Below are positions 8,130 to 19,406 of a stretch of DNA of 64,000 nucleotides, in pieces (position 1 is the stretch's first letter; each line of letters starts with the position of its first letter). Origin of the DNA: Candidatus Brocadia sp. WS118 (GTDB taxonomy: Bacteria > Planctomycetota > Brocadiia > Brocadiales > Brocadiaceae); assembly GCA_007618135.1 (NCBI GenBank), contig PHFX01000001.1, positions 62,001 through 126,000 on the forward strand, written 5' to 3'. The position numbers and the translations under genes are program-made. A model generated the notes under the pieces. That model did no database searches and was not told the DNA's origin. It saw nothing but the letters and a program-made list of their open reading frames with translations.

Positions 8130-9494
8130 ATGGTAGGGACATCCGCGGTTTCTGATAGCGAAAGAGATTTTATACTCAAAGGCGTATTATCTACGATAAA
8201 AGAGATTGTTACTGCCCAACAGTTTGATATGTGGTTTTCATGTCTTCGGGTGTCATCTGTTACCGGCAGCAGTATTACCTTTGTTGCACCAAACTCTTTT
8301 ATTCGTGAGTGGCTTAATAGTCACTATAATGACCTTTTCTCAAGTGCGGTATATAAGGTATTGAATTCCTCAAGAGAAATTATATTTTCTACAGAGGAAG
8401 AGGTTTTTGGACAACTATCCTCGGTTTCCTTTGCTCCGGGCGAGGTCTTTCCAGGGAAGAGATCGCATGAGGAAAATTATACAGCACCACTATACAAGTA
8501 TTATAGCTTTGAAAATTTTGTTGCAGGTCCATGTAACAGACTGGCGCATGCAGCGGCAATCGCCGTTTCTGAATCTCCCGGTCTCGCTTATAATCCATTG
8601 TTCATTCATGGCGCTTCAGGTCTGGGAAAGACTCATCTTCTGCACGCGATAAATAACATATTATTGTCTAAACACAGAATGAAGACTCTTTATCTACCCT
8701 GTGAGCGCTTTATAAATCATTACATTTCTACAATACGAACCAACAGTTGGGATTCTTTTAGGAGTTTCTACAGAAATATCGATGCACTTCTCATAGACGA
8801 TATACAGGCATTTGAAAATTCACAAGGAAGCAGAGAGGAGTTTTTTCATACATTTAATACCCTTTATAACGCTAAAAGACAAATTGTTATTACCAGCGAT
8901 TGTCCTCCTGAATCTATTGCTGCCCTTGAAGACAGACTCATTTCCCGCTTCAAATGGGGACTTCTCTGCAGTATTGATAATACATCACGAGAAACGCGCA
9001 TTGCGATTGCCGAGAAAAAGGCGTCGTTATGGGGCATCAACTTATCTCACGAAGCTGCTTCATATCTTGCAAAAAATGTAACCGGCAGCATCCGTGAACT
9101 GGAAGGTGCTATAGCACGTCTGAGCCGGGAGGAAAAAATAACCAAAAATAGCATTGCCCTTGACCGCGTGAGAAAAATAGTCTGGGAGCTTTCAGGAAAT
9201 AAAAAGTACGTCAGCATAGAAAAGGTCATTAAGGCAGTCTCTGAAAGATTTAATGTACGTGTCTCCCAGCTTCAATCAAGGTGCAGAACACGAAGTCTGG
9301 CACTCCCTAGACAAATAGCAATGCATCTATCAAGAAAATTAACCAGGATGTCATTGATGGAAATTGGAGGATACTTAGGCGGAAGAGATCATTCGACGGT
9401 GATACATGCAGATGAGAAAATAACCAAGATGTCAAGAAAAGACAAAAACCTCCATATCACGCTTCAAAAACTGGAAAGCGAATTACGGAAGTAA
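8130..9494 (+). CDS. dnaA: Chromosomal replication initiator DnaA
   Basis: DnaA binds DnaA boxes at oriC, melts the origin and loads the helicase. About 80 N-terminal residues form domain I. The AAA+ ATPase then carries Walker A GASGLGKTHLLHAI, Walker B DALLIDDIQAF and the arginine-finger region DRLISRFKWGL. The C-terminal DNA-binding domain IV carries the family signature GGYLGGRDHSTVIHA. The length (about 454 aa) is normal. Two starts are possible, TTG at 8124 and ATG two codons later at 8130; neither has a clear Shine-Dalgarno sequence, so the ATG is preferred. The order dnaA-dnaN-dciA-gyrB is the classic origin neighbourhood. The gene is divergent from the S-layer-like gene and has its own promoter. 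Confidence 0.97.
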   Translation: MVGTSAVSDSERDFILKGVLSTIKEIVTAQQFDMWFSCLRVSSVTGSSITFVAPNSFIREWLNSHYNDLFSSAVYKVLNSSREIIFSTEEEVFGQLSSVSFAPGEVFPGKRSHEENYTAPLYKYYSFENFVAGPCNRLAHAAAIAVSESPGLAYNPLFIHGASGLGKTHLLHAINNILLSKHRMKTLYLPCERFINHYISTIRTNSWDSFRSFYRNIDALLIDDIQAFENSQGSREEFFHTFNTLYNAKRQIVITSDCPPESIAALEDRLISRFKWGLLCSIDNTSRETRIAIAEKKASLWGINLSHEAASYLAKNVTGSIRELEGAIARLSREEKITKNSIALDRVRKIVWELSGNKKYVSIEKVIKAVSERFNVRVSQLQSRCRTRSLALPRQIAMHLSRKLTRMSLMEIGGYLGGRDHSTVIHADEKITKMSRKDKNLHITLQKLESELRK

Positions 9495-9748
9495 GCAGTA
9501 TGTTCATAGTATGTAGAATATTTGCTGAAATTTATAACAACGATGTCAGAAATAAGATGTCATGAGTTTCTGACCCACAGCACAGGATATTGCAAAATAT
9601 AATCTTTCTACAGGTTTTCTACAGTGACCAAGTGACGCATATTTTTATTTTTTCAATAGTTACGTTTTTTTGAATGAGATATGACACAACATAATACGTT
9701 TACGATTTATAAATTCTTTTAAAATATAATAACATTTAGGAATGAGAC
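9495..9748. other. dnaA-dnaN intergenic region, candidate replication origin
   Basis: The 254 bp are strongly A/T-rich near the 3' half (for example 9640-9740) and lie between dnaA and dnaN, a common oriC position. A perfect 8-bp inverted repeat (GTCAGAAA 9545-9552, TTTCTGAC 9567-9574) is present. No exact TTATNCACA DnaA box was found; only weak relatives such as TTTTCTACA occur. Position supports an origin; motif evidence does not. Confidence 0.3.
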
Positions 9749-10849
9749 ATGAAATTAAATTTTTCCGGAAAAGACCTCTATTGTGGTTTTAATTTAGTTG
9801 CTGGTATAGTTCCATCATCTGAGCTAAAGGGTATATTAAAGGGTGTTAAAATGGTGGTAAAAAATAAATATGCGGAACTTATTGCTACGGATTTGGAGGT
9901 ATTGGTGAAATATCTCTTGCCGGCAGGAGAGGGTGAAGAGGAGGGTGGAATCATCGTTCCTGCGGTTCGTGTAAGTAATGTGTTAAGAGAGTGGGCTGGG
10001 AATGAAGTGGTGTCGGTATCGATTGAAGAGGGTAATTGTACCCTGAGGTCCGGGGGTGGATATTTTAAGATAGCAGGGGAAGACTTCAGGCAATTTCCAG
10101 AGATAGGCAGGGTAGAGACCAAAGGTCTTGTTGAAGTAGATGGGGGAGTTATCAGCGATATGATAGGAAAGGTCGTTCATGCTGCATCAACAGTTAAGGT
10201 GAGGAGTATGTTATGTGGTGTTTTTGTGAAGGTTACCGGAAACGATATTATTATGGTTGCTGCAGATGGAAACAGGATGTCTAGTGTAAAACGAAAGGTG
10301 AATAATGCTGATGCGATATCAATGGATGGGATAGTTGCAGTGAAGTGCTTACTGTTCCTGCAGCGTTTTGTATCTGAGTGTAAAGGGATTTTAAAGTTAG
10401 GAATGGGTGAGCAAAGGGTCTATTTTGCAGGTGATAAGGGTGAGGTTGTATCGCAGTTAATAGAAGGTCAGTATCCAAAATATGAAGAGCTTATTCCGAA
10501 AGAGAATGATAAGAGAGTGGAAGTTAATAGGAATGAGCTATTGTCAGGGGTGAGGATGGCATCGTTTATGACGAACGAGGAGTACCGGATAGTAAAATTT
10601 GTGTTTAAACAGGGGAAGCTGATGCTTTCGTCCAGGACTGCAGATGTGGGAGAGGCGGAGCTGGAAATCGCCGTTGGTTATGATGGGCCGGATTTCGAAA
10701 TAAGTTTTGATCCGCAGTATGTGATAGACGCCTTGAAGGTTTCTGATAGCGACACCGTTATAATAGAACTCGGCGATGGTGGCAGTGCTGCTTTGTTTAG
10801 GACAGGTTATGAACAAATCGATGTCATAATGCCAATTGAGATGAAATAG
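9749..10849 (+). CDS. dnaN: DNA polymerase III sliding clamp (beta subunit)
   Basis: DnaN forms the dimeric ring that tethers the replicative polymerase to DNA and recruits many repair proteins. The 366-aa product has the standard length and the three-domain clamp pattern. The N-terminal segment includes LIATDLEVLVKYLLPAGEG, the first domain ends at GEDFRQFPEI, and the middle domain has MVAADGNRMSSVKRK. The third domain contains VSQLIEGQYPKYEELIP and ends with the hydrophobic DVIMPIEMK tail. The gene follows dnaA after 254 bp with the A/T-rich stretch described above, and is followed 26 bp later by dciA. A weak promoter (TTGAAT/TAATAC, 16-bp spacing, near 9670-9697) may serve it. No unusual residues were noticed. 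Confidence 0.97.
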   Translation: MKLNFSGKDLYCGFNLVAGIVPSSELKGILKGVKMVVKNKYAELIATDLEVLVKYLLPAGEGEEEGGIIVPAVRVSNVLREWAGNEVVSVSIEEGNCTLRSGGGYFKIAGEDFRQFPEIGRVETKGLVEVDGGVISDMIGKVVHAASTVKVRSMLCGVFVKVTGNDIIMVAADGNRMSSVKRKVNNADAISMDGIVAVKCLLFLQRFVSECKGILKLGMGEQRVYFAGDKGEVVSQLIEGQYPKYEELIPKENDKRVEVNRNELLSGVRMASFMTNEEYRIVKFVFKQGKLMLSSRTADVGEAELEIAVGYDGPDFEISFDPQYVIDALKVSDSDTVIIELGDGGSAALFRTGYEQIDVIMPIEMK

Positions 10850-10875
10850 GGTTTTCATGTCGGAGGATAGTTATC

Positions 10876-13654
<2,779 letters not shown>

Positions 13655-13687
13655 TTTGGCTGATGTAAGAAAAGCTGGAGTCGTTTT

Positions 13688-14173
13688 ATGCACAAGAAAG
13701 AATTAAAACAGATAGAAAATCTGCTGAAAAGCAGAAAAAATATACTGTTGAAAGAATTTGAGGAGAGGGTCAAAAAATATCGGGATGGTGGCACCGAAAA
13801 AGCAACGGACATCGCTGAGATTGCATCCAGTTCTTCAAGTGAGATACTGGAAATTGCAGTTGTAGAAGAAGATGCAAAGGAACTGAAACAGATAGAAGAT
13901 GCCTTGGCCCGAATGAAAGCAGGGCAATATGGGGTTTGCGAACAATGCGGACGCGCGATAAAAAAAGCACGGTTAAAGGCAATTCCCTTTGCTACACTGT
14001 GTGTAAGGTGTAAAGAGGAAGAAGAAAAGATGTGTGATGAGAAAGACTTCCAGACACGACATGAAGCAGAAGAAAATGTTAACAGACCAGAAAACCGGGA
14101 AACTGACGAAAATGATACAAGGTATCTGAGAAAGAAAATAATTGAAATCGAGTACCATGATAAGAGAAACTAG
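13688..14173 (+). CDS. DksA/TraR-family zinc-finger protein
   Basis: The 161-aa product has a helical N-terminal half (coiled-coil-like, rich in Lys/Glu) and a typical DksA/TraR C4 zinc finger, CEQCGRAIKKARLKAIPFAT followed by CVRC. DksA-type proteins bind RNA polymerase through the secondary channel and adjust rRNA and biosynthetic promoters, often together with ppGpp. The segment DAKELKQIEDALARMKAGQY before the finger is typical of this family. Whether the acidic coiled-coil tip residues needed for DksA activity are present could not be settled, so it may instead be a YteA/TraR-like member. A Glu-rich C-terminal tail of about 45 residues is extra. It follows gyrB by 33 bp and precedes the acyl-CoA synthetase by 3 bp, so the three may be co-transcribed. 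Confidence 0.8.
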   Translation: MHKKELKQIENLLKSRKNILLKEFEERVKKYRDGGTEKATDIAEIASSSSSEILEIAVVEEDAKELKQIEDALARMKAGQYGVCEQCGRAIKKARLKAIPFATLCVRCKEEEEKMCDEKDFQTRHEAEENVNRPENRETDENDTRYLRKKIIEIEYHDKRN

Positions 14174-14176
14174 CGC

Positions 14177-15676
14177 TTGAAAGATTCCAGACGAATGACA
14201 CTCGTTAATACATTTTTACATACGTGTAAAAAATATGCACGGAAAACTGCAGTTATAGATCAAAATGGCGCCTATTGTTACGAAGACCTCCGCCAAGAAG
14301 CCTTAAGATACGCTGAAGAGGTATCTTCCGGCGGTACCGGAAATAATATAGGAATACTCCTCCTTAACGGAAAAGAATTCGTGACCGCATTTTATGGGAT
14401 TCTGATTGCCGGGAAGACGCCGGTTCCGTTGAATTTTTTGCTCTCGCCAGCGCAACTGCTGTATGTAATCAGGGATGCTGAAATAGAGACAGTATTTACC
14501 TGCAACCTTTTTGTGCCTCACCTGGGAAAGCAGATAAAACATATCTTTCTGACAGAAGAGAAACATTCAGGCACATTGTTGAATGAAGGGAGTATTACCT
14601 ACGGTGAGGAAGAAGAACAGGCCGCAATGCTGTATACATCAGGCACGAATGCTAATCCAAAAGGAGTAATATTAACGCATAACAATTTCCTGAGCAATCT
14701 TGAAGGGTGTATGCATGCCTTTCATTTCACAGAGAAAGACATATTACTTGGCATCCTGCCGCTCTTTCATACCTATGCCTTAACTACAACACTCATATTG
14801 CCAGTCTGTGTTGGTGCTACGATGATCTATCTTACGCGATTTTCAGGGGCAAAGGTATTGGAAATGATTGAAAAATATAAGGTCACGTCCTTATTCGCTA
14901 TTCCATCCATGTACCGGGTGCTCCTGCGAACCGCAGAATCCACCAGACATGACTTGCACACATTAAGATTGTGCACGTCCGGAGGAGAGCCCTTGCCGGG
15001 CGACGTTTTAGAGGCGTTTAGCAAAGTATTTCCGGTTCCCTTAACCGAGGGTTATGGCTTAACGGAAGCCACGGCGATTGTTTCAGTAAATCTTCCTGAA
15101 AAATGCAGGCCGGGAAGCATTGGCCCCCCCTTGGACAACATTGAGGTAAGGATTGTAAACGATAATGGCGAGGAACAACCAGTGGGTAGGGAGGGTGAAA
15201 TATGGGTAAAAGGGCCGAACGTGATGAAGGGATATCATAAATTGCCCAAAGAAACGGCGGAGACCATTACCCCCGACAGATGGTTGAAGACGGGAGACTA
15301 TGGCAAGCTTGACAAAGAAGGGTTTTTATGGATTACGGGAAGAAAAAAGGAACTCATTATTATTAGCGGAGAAAATGTATCGCCCACGGAGATTGAACAT
15401 GTAATCAGCAGACATGAAAAGGTCTTCGAAGTGGCTGTCGTTGGTGTGCCTGACAAGGTTCGGGGTGAAGTCCCCAAGGCATTTATCGCCTTACGTGAGC
15501 ATGCAACGTGTACCGAAGACGAAATCAGGGATTACTGTATGTCACGGTTGCCGCATTATAAGGTGCCAAAATATTTTGTATTCCACAAAGAGTTACCCCA
15601 TGGTCCTACCGGAAAGATTTTAAAAAGGGCATTGAAAGAAGAGAAATTTTCAGGTCCTGCAAACCAAAATGTTTAA
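14177..15676 (+). CDS. Acyl-CoA synthetase / AMP-dependent ligase
   Basis: This is a member of the ANL adenylating superfamily, which activates a carboxylic acid to acyl-AMP and then to a thioester. Motifs are in order: phosphate loop YTSGTNANPKGVILTH, the aromatic/Thr motif EGYGLTEATAIVS, the ribose-binding KTGDYGKLDKEGFLWITGR with its hinge, and the catalytic Lys in PTGKILKR near the C-terminus. The length (499 aa) is typical of medium- or long-chain fatty acyl-CoA ligases; the substrate cannot be told from sequence alone. The chosen start is TTG at 14177, 3 bp after the previous stop. ATG at 14195 is an alternative and would lose only six residues. Linkage to the DksA-like gene may be simple readthrough. 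Confidence 0.85.
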   Translation: MKDSRRMTLVNTFLHTCKKYARKTAVIDQNGAYCYEDLRQEALRYAEEVSSGGTGNNIGILLLNGKEFVTAFYGILIAGKTPVPLNFLLSPAQLLYVIRDAEIETVFTCNLFVPHLGKQIKHIFLTEEKHSGTLLNEGSITYGEEEEQAAMLYTSGTNANPKGVILTHNNFLSNLEGCMHAFHFTEKDILLGILPLFHTYALTTTLILPVCVGATMIYLTRFSGAKVLEMIEKYKVTSLFAIPSMYRVLLRTAESTRHDLHTLRLCTSGGEPLPGDVLEAFSKVFPVPLTEGYGLTEATAIVSVNLPEKCRPGSIGPPLDNIEVRIVNDNGEEQPVGREGEIWVKGPNVMKGYHKLPKETAETITPDRWLKTGDYGKLDKEGFLWITGRKKELIIISGENVSPTEIEHVISRHEKVFEVAVVGVPDKVRGEVPKAFIALREHATCTEDEIRDYCMSRLPHYKVPKYFVFHKELPHGPTGKILKRALKEEKFSGPANQNV

Positions 15677-15767
15677 GATACCGCACGTCAAAAACCTGCT
15701 TCTGGTTCGCCAGTAGTTTTGTGAAGGAAGAGACAGGTCTTTTATTTATACATCGAAAATAAATACC

Positions 15768-16760
15768 ATGCCATTGCCGTCCTTTTTGCCCCTGCTCATT
15801 ACGGGTGTAACCGGTGTGCCCGGTTACAGCGCCTTTCAGTATTTTCACGCAAAGTACCCAAGCCACGTTATCGCCATTCGTCCTGTTCGATACTGGCCAC
15901 TGAAAGGGGAAGGGATTATTCCTCTTGATATAGAAAACCGTGACGGGCTTGCAGCATTGATAGAGCAGAAGCAGTTTAGATCTGTTTTGAATGGGGCAGG
16001 TTCCTGTGCCTTAAGATCCTGCGAGATGAATTCCGTTCTGGCCTATCGGGTGAATGTGCAAGCGGTTCTAAATGTGCTGGAAATGATCGACCGTCGTGAT
16101 GTGCGGTTGATTCATCTTTCCACCGATCTGGTATTCCCTGGAAAAGGGGAAGGTTTATATACGGAAGAGGACGCCATGGCACCTGTCACCATGTATGGCA
16201 AGACGATGGCCATAGCCGAGGAGACTATTATGCTCCGTTATCCGTCTGCGGCAATATTCCGCATATCACTTCCTATGGGTATCAGCGTAAATGGACATGC
16301 CGGGGCAATCGATTGGATCCTGTCACGTTTTAAAAAGAATAATCCGGCGACCTTATACTTTGATGAATTGCGGTCTCCTTTTTATTGTGAGGATTTTAAT
16401 AAGGTTATGGAACTTGCCCTGGAAAACAACCTCAGGGGTATTTATCATCTTGGTTCGCACCGGCACCTTAGTCTGTATCAGATCGGACAAATTGTAAATA
16501 AAGTTGGGGGTTACGCCCCGGATCTTCTCAAAGGTTGTATGCGCAAGGAAGCAGGACCAATGCCACCGCGGGCAGGAAATGTTACCATGAACAACAAAAA
16601 ACTTATCCAGGCACTAGGAACCGATCCTTTTCGCAAGTGGCCATATCTGGATGACCACGTTCCCGACAGAAACGACTGGCATTATAGCCGCCCGGAACAT
16701 ATGGTTTTGCACCCCGAACAGATTCACAAATGTCTTTATAAAATTCCCGTGGCTTGCTAA
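15768..16760 (+). CDS. RmlD-like NAD(P)-dependent sugar-nucleotide reductase/epimerase
   Basis: This is a 330-aa extended short-chain dehydrogenase. The N-terminal Rossmann motif is GVTGVPG, a variant of GxxGxxG. A conserved strand IHLSTDLVFPGKGEGLYTEE and the catalytic YGKTMA (YxxxK type) follow, then FRISLPMG. This pattern is closest to the RmlD/dTDP-4-dehydrorhamnose reductase and MAT2B-like group. A true RmlD role in dTDP-rhamnose synthesis is possible because rfbA and rfbC lie 9 kb away, but the gene is not in their operon and the C-terminal half is divergent. It starts with ATG 91 bp after the acyl-CoA synthetase. It is the last host-type gene before the repeat-bounded island. Confidence 0.7.
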   Translation: MPLPSFLPLLITGVTGVPGYSAFQYFHAKYPSHVIAIRPVRYWPLKGEGIIPLDIENRDGLAALIEQKQFRSVLNGAGSCALRSCEMNSVLAYRVNVQAVLNVLEMIDRRDVRLIHLSTDLVFPGKGEGLYTEEDAMAPVTMYGKTMAIAEETIMLRYPSAAIFRISLPMGISVNGHAGAIDWILSRFKKNNPATLYFDELRSPFYCEDFNKVMELALENNLRGIYHLGSHRHLSLYQIGQIVNKVGGYAPDLLKGCMRKEAGPMPPRAGNVTMNNKKLIQALGTDPFRKWPYLDDHVPDRNDWHYSRPEHMVLHPEQIHKCLYKIPVAC

Positions 16761-16856
16761 AGTGTTCGTCTCTAATAAAACAATTTACTAGTTATTTACA
16801 GGCCAGTATGATATAAAACTGCTCATAAGATCAATGGACGTCTGTCAATGAAACGT

Positions 16857-16872
16857 TAAAATAGAACGTTCT
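16857..16872 (+). repeat. Left copy of 16-bp direct repeat bounding the ParB-HNH island
   Basis: TAAAATAGAACGTTCT here is identical to 19973-19988. It contains the perfect 10-bp palindrome AGAACGTTCT and ends 12 bp before the ATG of the ParB-like gene. It could therefore be an attachment or duplication site, an operator, or both. Confidence 0.75.
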
Positions 16873-16884
16873 TAGGATAAAAAC

Positions 16885-17616
16885 ATGAGTAACATAGTTG
16901 TTAATCTGGATGGCATACCAATAGAAATAAAACGACAAAAAATTTCCCTTAAACTGCTCATCCTCGACATAGAAAACCCACGCATTCAGTATTACCTCGA
17001 TACCAGACTAAACGACAACATAACTCAAGAAAAGATAAAATTCGCCCTTGCAGAAGGTAATGACCAATACGAGAAACTTAAAGAGCATATAGAACGTAAC
17101 GGTGGCATTTACGATCCGATATGGACAGTACCGAAAGACGATTATTACACTGTAATTGAAGGTAATACGAGGGCATTTGTTTATGAGGAACTTTCTGAGA
17201 AATATGTGAATGATGAAAAATGGAAAACAATTGACGCCTATGTATTGCCTTATAAAATCAATCGTGATGTAATAAATTTTATCCGATTGGAAAAACACCT
17301 TTTTGGTCCAACTCCTTGGGACGCTTATGAAAAGGCTAGAGAATTATATCGTCTCAATACTCAAGAAGATTACTCTTTAAAGCGGCTTGAACAACTTACA
17401 AAATTGAATTCCTTCGAAATAAAAAATAATATCCAGGCTTATATGGATATGGAGGAGCAATATCTTAGGAAATATAACAAACCTTCGGAAAGGCTTAAAT
17501 TCAGCTATTTTGTTGAATTTAGAAAAAATAAAGAGCTAAAAAGACTTATAAAAGAAGGGAATTTATCTCTCTTGGAGTTTTGTGATTGGGTTGGTGAAGG
17601 AAAGTTTAGAAGCTAA
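16885..17616 (+). CDS. ParB N-terminal-like (ParB/Srx fold) protein paired with an HNH nuclease
   Basis: The 243-aa product has the layout of a ParB/sulfiredoxin-fold domain. There is an early LDIENPRI motif (about residues 27-34), like the NPR box of ParB-type proteins. The segment VIEGNTRAFVYEEL (about 90-103) stands in the place of the ParB G-x-R-R nucleotide-binding box, followed by HLFGPTPWDAYEKARELY, similar to the post-box helix. No ParB centromere-binding domain or ParA partner is seen, so chromosome partition is unlikely. Standalone ParB-like domains often act as nucleases or CTPases in mobile and defence islands. The start ATG has a modest SD (AGGA). The HNH gene begins 3 bp after the stop, so the two are probably co-translated. 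Codon use is visibly A/T-rich. Function is not established. Confidence 0.65.
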   Translation: MSNIVVNLDGIPIEIKRQKISLKLLILDIENPRIQYYLDTRLNDNITQEKIKFALAEGNDQYEKLKEHIERNGGIYDPIWTVPKDDYYTVIEGNTRAFVYEELSEKYVNDEKWKTIDAYVLPYKINRDVINFIRLEKHLFGPTPWDAYEKARELYRLNTQEDYSLKRLEQLTKLNSFEIKNNIQAYMDMEEQYLRKYNKPSERLKFSYFVEFRKNKELKRLIKEGNLSLLEFCDWVGEGKFRS

Positions 17617-17619
17617 TAA

Positions 17620-18471
17620 ATGGTTAAAGAACAGTCTTACATTTATAAAAAAGAGATTGATTGGTCGGTCTTACGTGAAGGCTTCTCTATTCCAGTTTCA
17701 ATTCAAATGGTTTTCAAAGAACGGATAAAGAATTACTTGAAAAGAGGAGAAAGGAGAGACATAAATGTAATCCTTGATGATAACACATATCAGGTAAAAT
17801 TTATAAATCAGGCCTTTAACGAGCAAAAGTATCCAGGGCATGCCGACATATTACAAATCAGATACTCCCCACAAAACCCATTTGCGGTAAGACTGCGAGA
17901 AATATTTAAGACAAGTTTCAATTGCCTGCAGAAAGAAAAAGCTAATACCAATGGAATTATACGGGTCCCCGAAGAAAAAAGAGAATATATGGTCTTATAT
18001 ATGACGCCGATTGAAGATACTTTTTTCTTCGACCATATTACTTCGTCTGAGTCAGCGCAAATCAAGGAGTCCATCTCTGGGATAGATGAGGAAGATTTTG
18101 AATACCAATCTAACTATAAGGAAGTCGATGATTCTGCAAGAATCGAAACGAAAGAGCAAATAGTTAAGGTTCGTAGATTAGATAGGGCAATTGGGGAGAG
18201 CTTAAAATTGTTCTACGGCTACAGATGTCAAGTTTGTGGTGATAATTTTGCTAAGAAATATAACTGCGTAATAGCTGAGGCACACCATATCGTTTTCTTC
18301 GTGAGTTCCTTGAATAATGATGCCAGCAATATAATAGTTCTCTGTCCCAATCACCACCGGATTATACATAAAGCAAACCCTGTTTTCGAAAGAGAGAAAT
18401 ATTCTTTCATCTTTCCGAATGGCATAGAAGAAAAACTTATATTAAACAAACACTTGCTATCTACTGCTTGA
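17620..18471 (+). CDS. HNH endonuclease with uncharacterised N-terminal domain
   Basis: This 283-aa protein ends in a clear HNH nuclease with zinc ligands. The motifs are CQVCG (203-207), the catalytic pair in AEAHHI (219-224), and NIIVLCPNHHRIIH (237-250). Residues about 12-110 form a separate unrecognised domain starting EIDWSVLREGFSIP and containing HADILQIRY. Together they suggest a specificity or binding module fused to a nuclease, as in several modification-dependent restriction enzymes; that is inference. An acidic linker (ISGIDEEDFEY) joins the two parts. The gene follows the ParB-like gene by 3 bp and is A/T-rich like it. Its stop codon overlaps the surviving reading frame of a broken radical SAM gene, so an insertion junction probably lies near 18470. 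Confidence 0.75.
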   Translation: MVKEQSYIYKKEIDWSVLREGFSIPVSIQMVFKERIKNYLKRGERRDINVILDDNTYQVKFINQAFNEQKYPGHADILQIRYSPQNPFAVRLREIFKTSFNCLQKEKANTNGIIRVPEEKREYMVLYMTPIEDTFFFDHITSSESAQIKESISGIDEEDFEYQSNYKEVDDSARIETKEQIVKVRRLDRAIGESLKLFYGYRCQVCGDNFAKKYNCVIAEAHHIVFFVSSLNNDASNIIVLCPNHHRIIHKANPVFEREKYSFIFPNGIEEKLILNKHLLSTA

Positions 18472-18472
18472 A

Positions 18473-19406
18473 GTAGTGTATTTTGCATATATGACAAGAG
18501 GATGAGTAAGAAGGTGTCCCTTCTGTATGGTTTATGTAATAGAGCCAAAATACATAAAATATATTCCTTTAAGACAGCAAATAGCAGAAGTCAATGAAAA
18601 GTATGGAGAAAAAGGATTTACTCTTGCTTGACAACAACATCCTCGCATCATCCGAATTCAACAATATAATCGATGAAATTAAAGATATCGGTTTTCACAA
18701 AGGAGCCAAGCTAAATGAGAGAAAAAGATACGTTGATTTTAATCAGGGAATAGACTTAAGGCTATTAACAAAAGAAAGAATGCAAAAACTAGCAGAAATA
18801 CCAATAAAACCTTTAAGAATCGCCTTTGACAGGTATAATCTGAAAGATAGCTACGTTAAAGCAATACGATTAGCAGCGAAATGCGGTATCAAATATCTCT
18901 CGAATTATATTCTTTTTAATTACGATGATACACCCAAAGATTTTTACGAAAGGCTCAAAATAAACGTTGAACTCAATGAGGAATTTGAAAAGGCGGGATA
19001 TTCAACGAGAATTTGGTCATTTCCAATGAAATACTCTCCTGTGCTGGGAGAGCATAGTAAAGATAGAAGATTTGTGGGTGAAAAATGGAATCCTCGATAT
19101 TTAAGGAGTATTCAGTGTATTCTTAATGCGACTCACGGAGTAGTCGGGCCGAAAAGAAAATTTTTTGAAGCTGCCTTCGGAAAAAATTTAAGGGCATTCA
19201 AAAAATTACTTTTAATGCCGGATGACTATATTATTTATAGAGAAGACCATAAAGATAATGGTGCTGCTGATTGGCGGAGATTATACAATTCTCTGTCGGA
19301 AAAACAAAAAGATGATTTTTGTAACCTGGTTTTTAAAAATCAGTTTAACAATGGAATACATTCAAAGTACCCTAAAGTAAACACATTATTATCATATTAC
19401 AAATAG
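18473..19406 (+). pseudogene. Broken radical SAM protein (nonsense plus frameshift, 5' end missing)
   Basis: The open part (270 aa from ATG 18594) lacks the iron-sulfur motif. Reading the frame upstream gives VVYFAYMTRG, a TGA at 18503-18505, then VRRCPFCMVYVIEPKYIKY. This is a CxxxCxxC radical SAM motif whose first Cys codon has become TGA. That frame runs on to NEKYGEK, then loses phase at the A-run 18609-18613. Moving one base restores the downstream protein (KDLLLLDNNILAS). The N-terminal third expected in this family is absent, because the remnant starts at the end of the HNH gene. Two lesions and a truncation argue for a dead gene. A sequencing error at the A-run cannot be excluded, and a hairpin directly after the TGA (18509-18524) leaves a remote selenocysteine option. 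Confidence 0.7.

Noticed and set aside
7902-8155. Two overlapping short plus-strand frames in the dnaA leader
   Set aside because: They lie in A/T-rich leader sequence, encode low-complexity hydrophobic peptides, and one runs into the dnaA start. No SD was seen.
9545-9574. Terminator after dnaA
   Set aside because: The 8-bp inverted repeat is perfect, but the stem is not GC-rich and no T-tract follows it on the plus strand.
16885-17616. Chromosome-partitioning ParB
   Set aside because: The centromere-binding domain is missing and there is no ParA gene nearby, although the locus is near the origin. The HNH partner points to another role.
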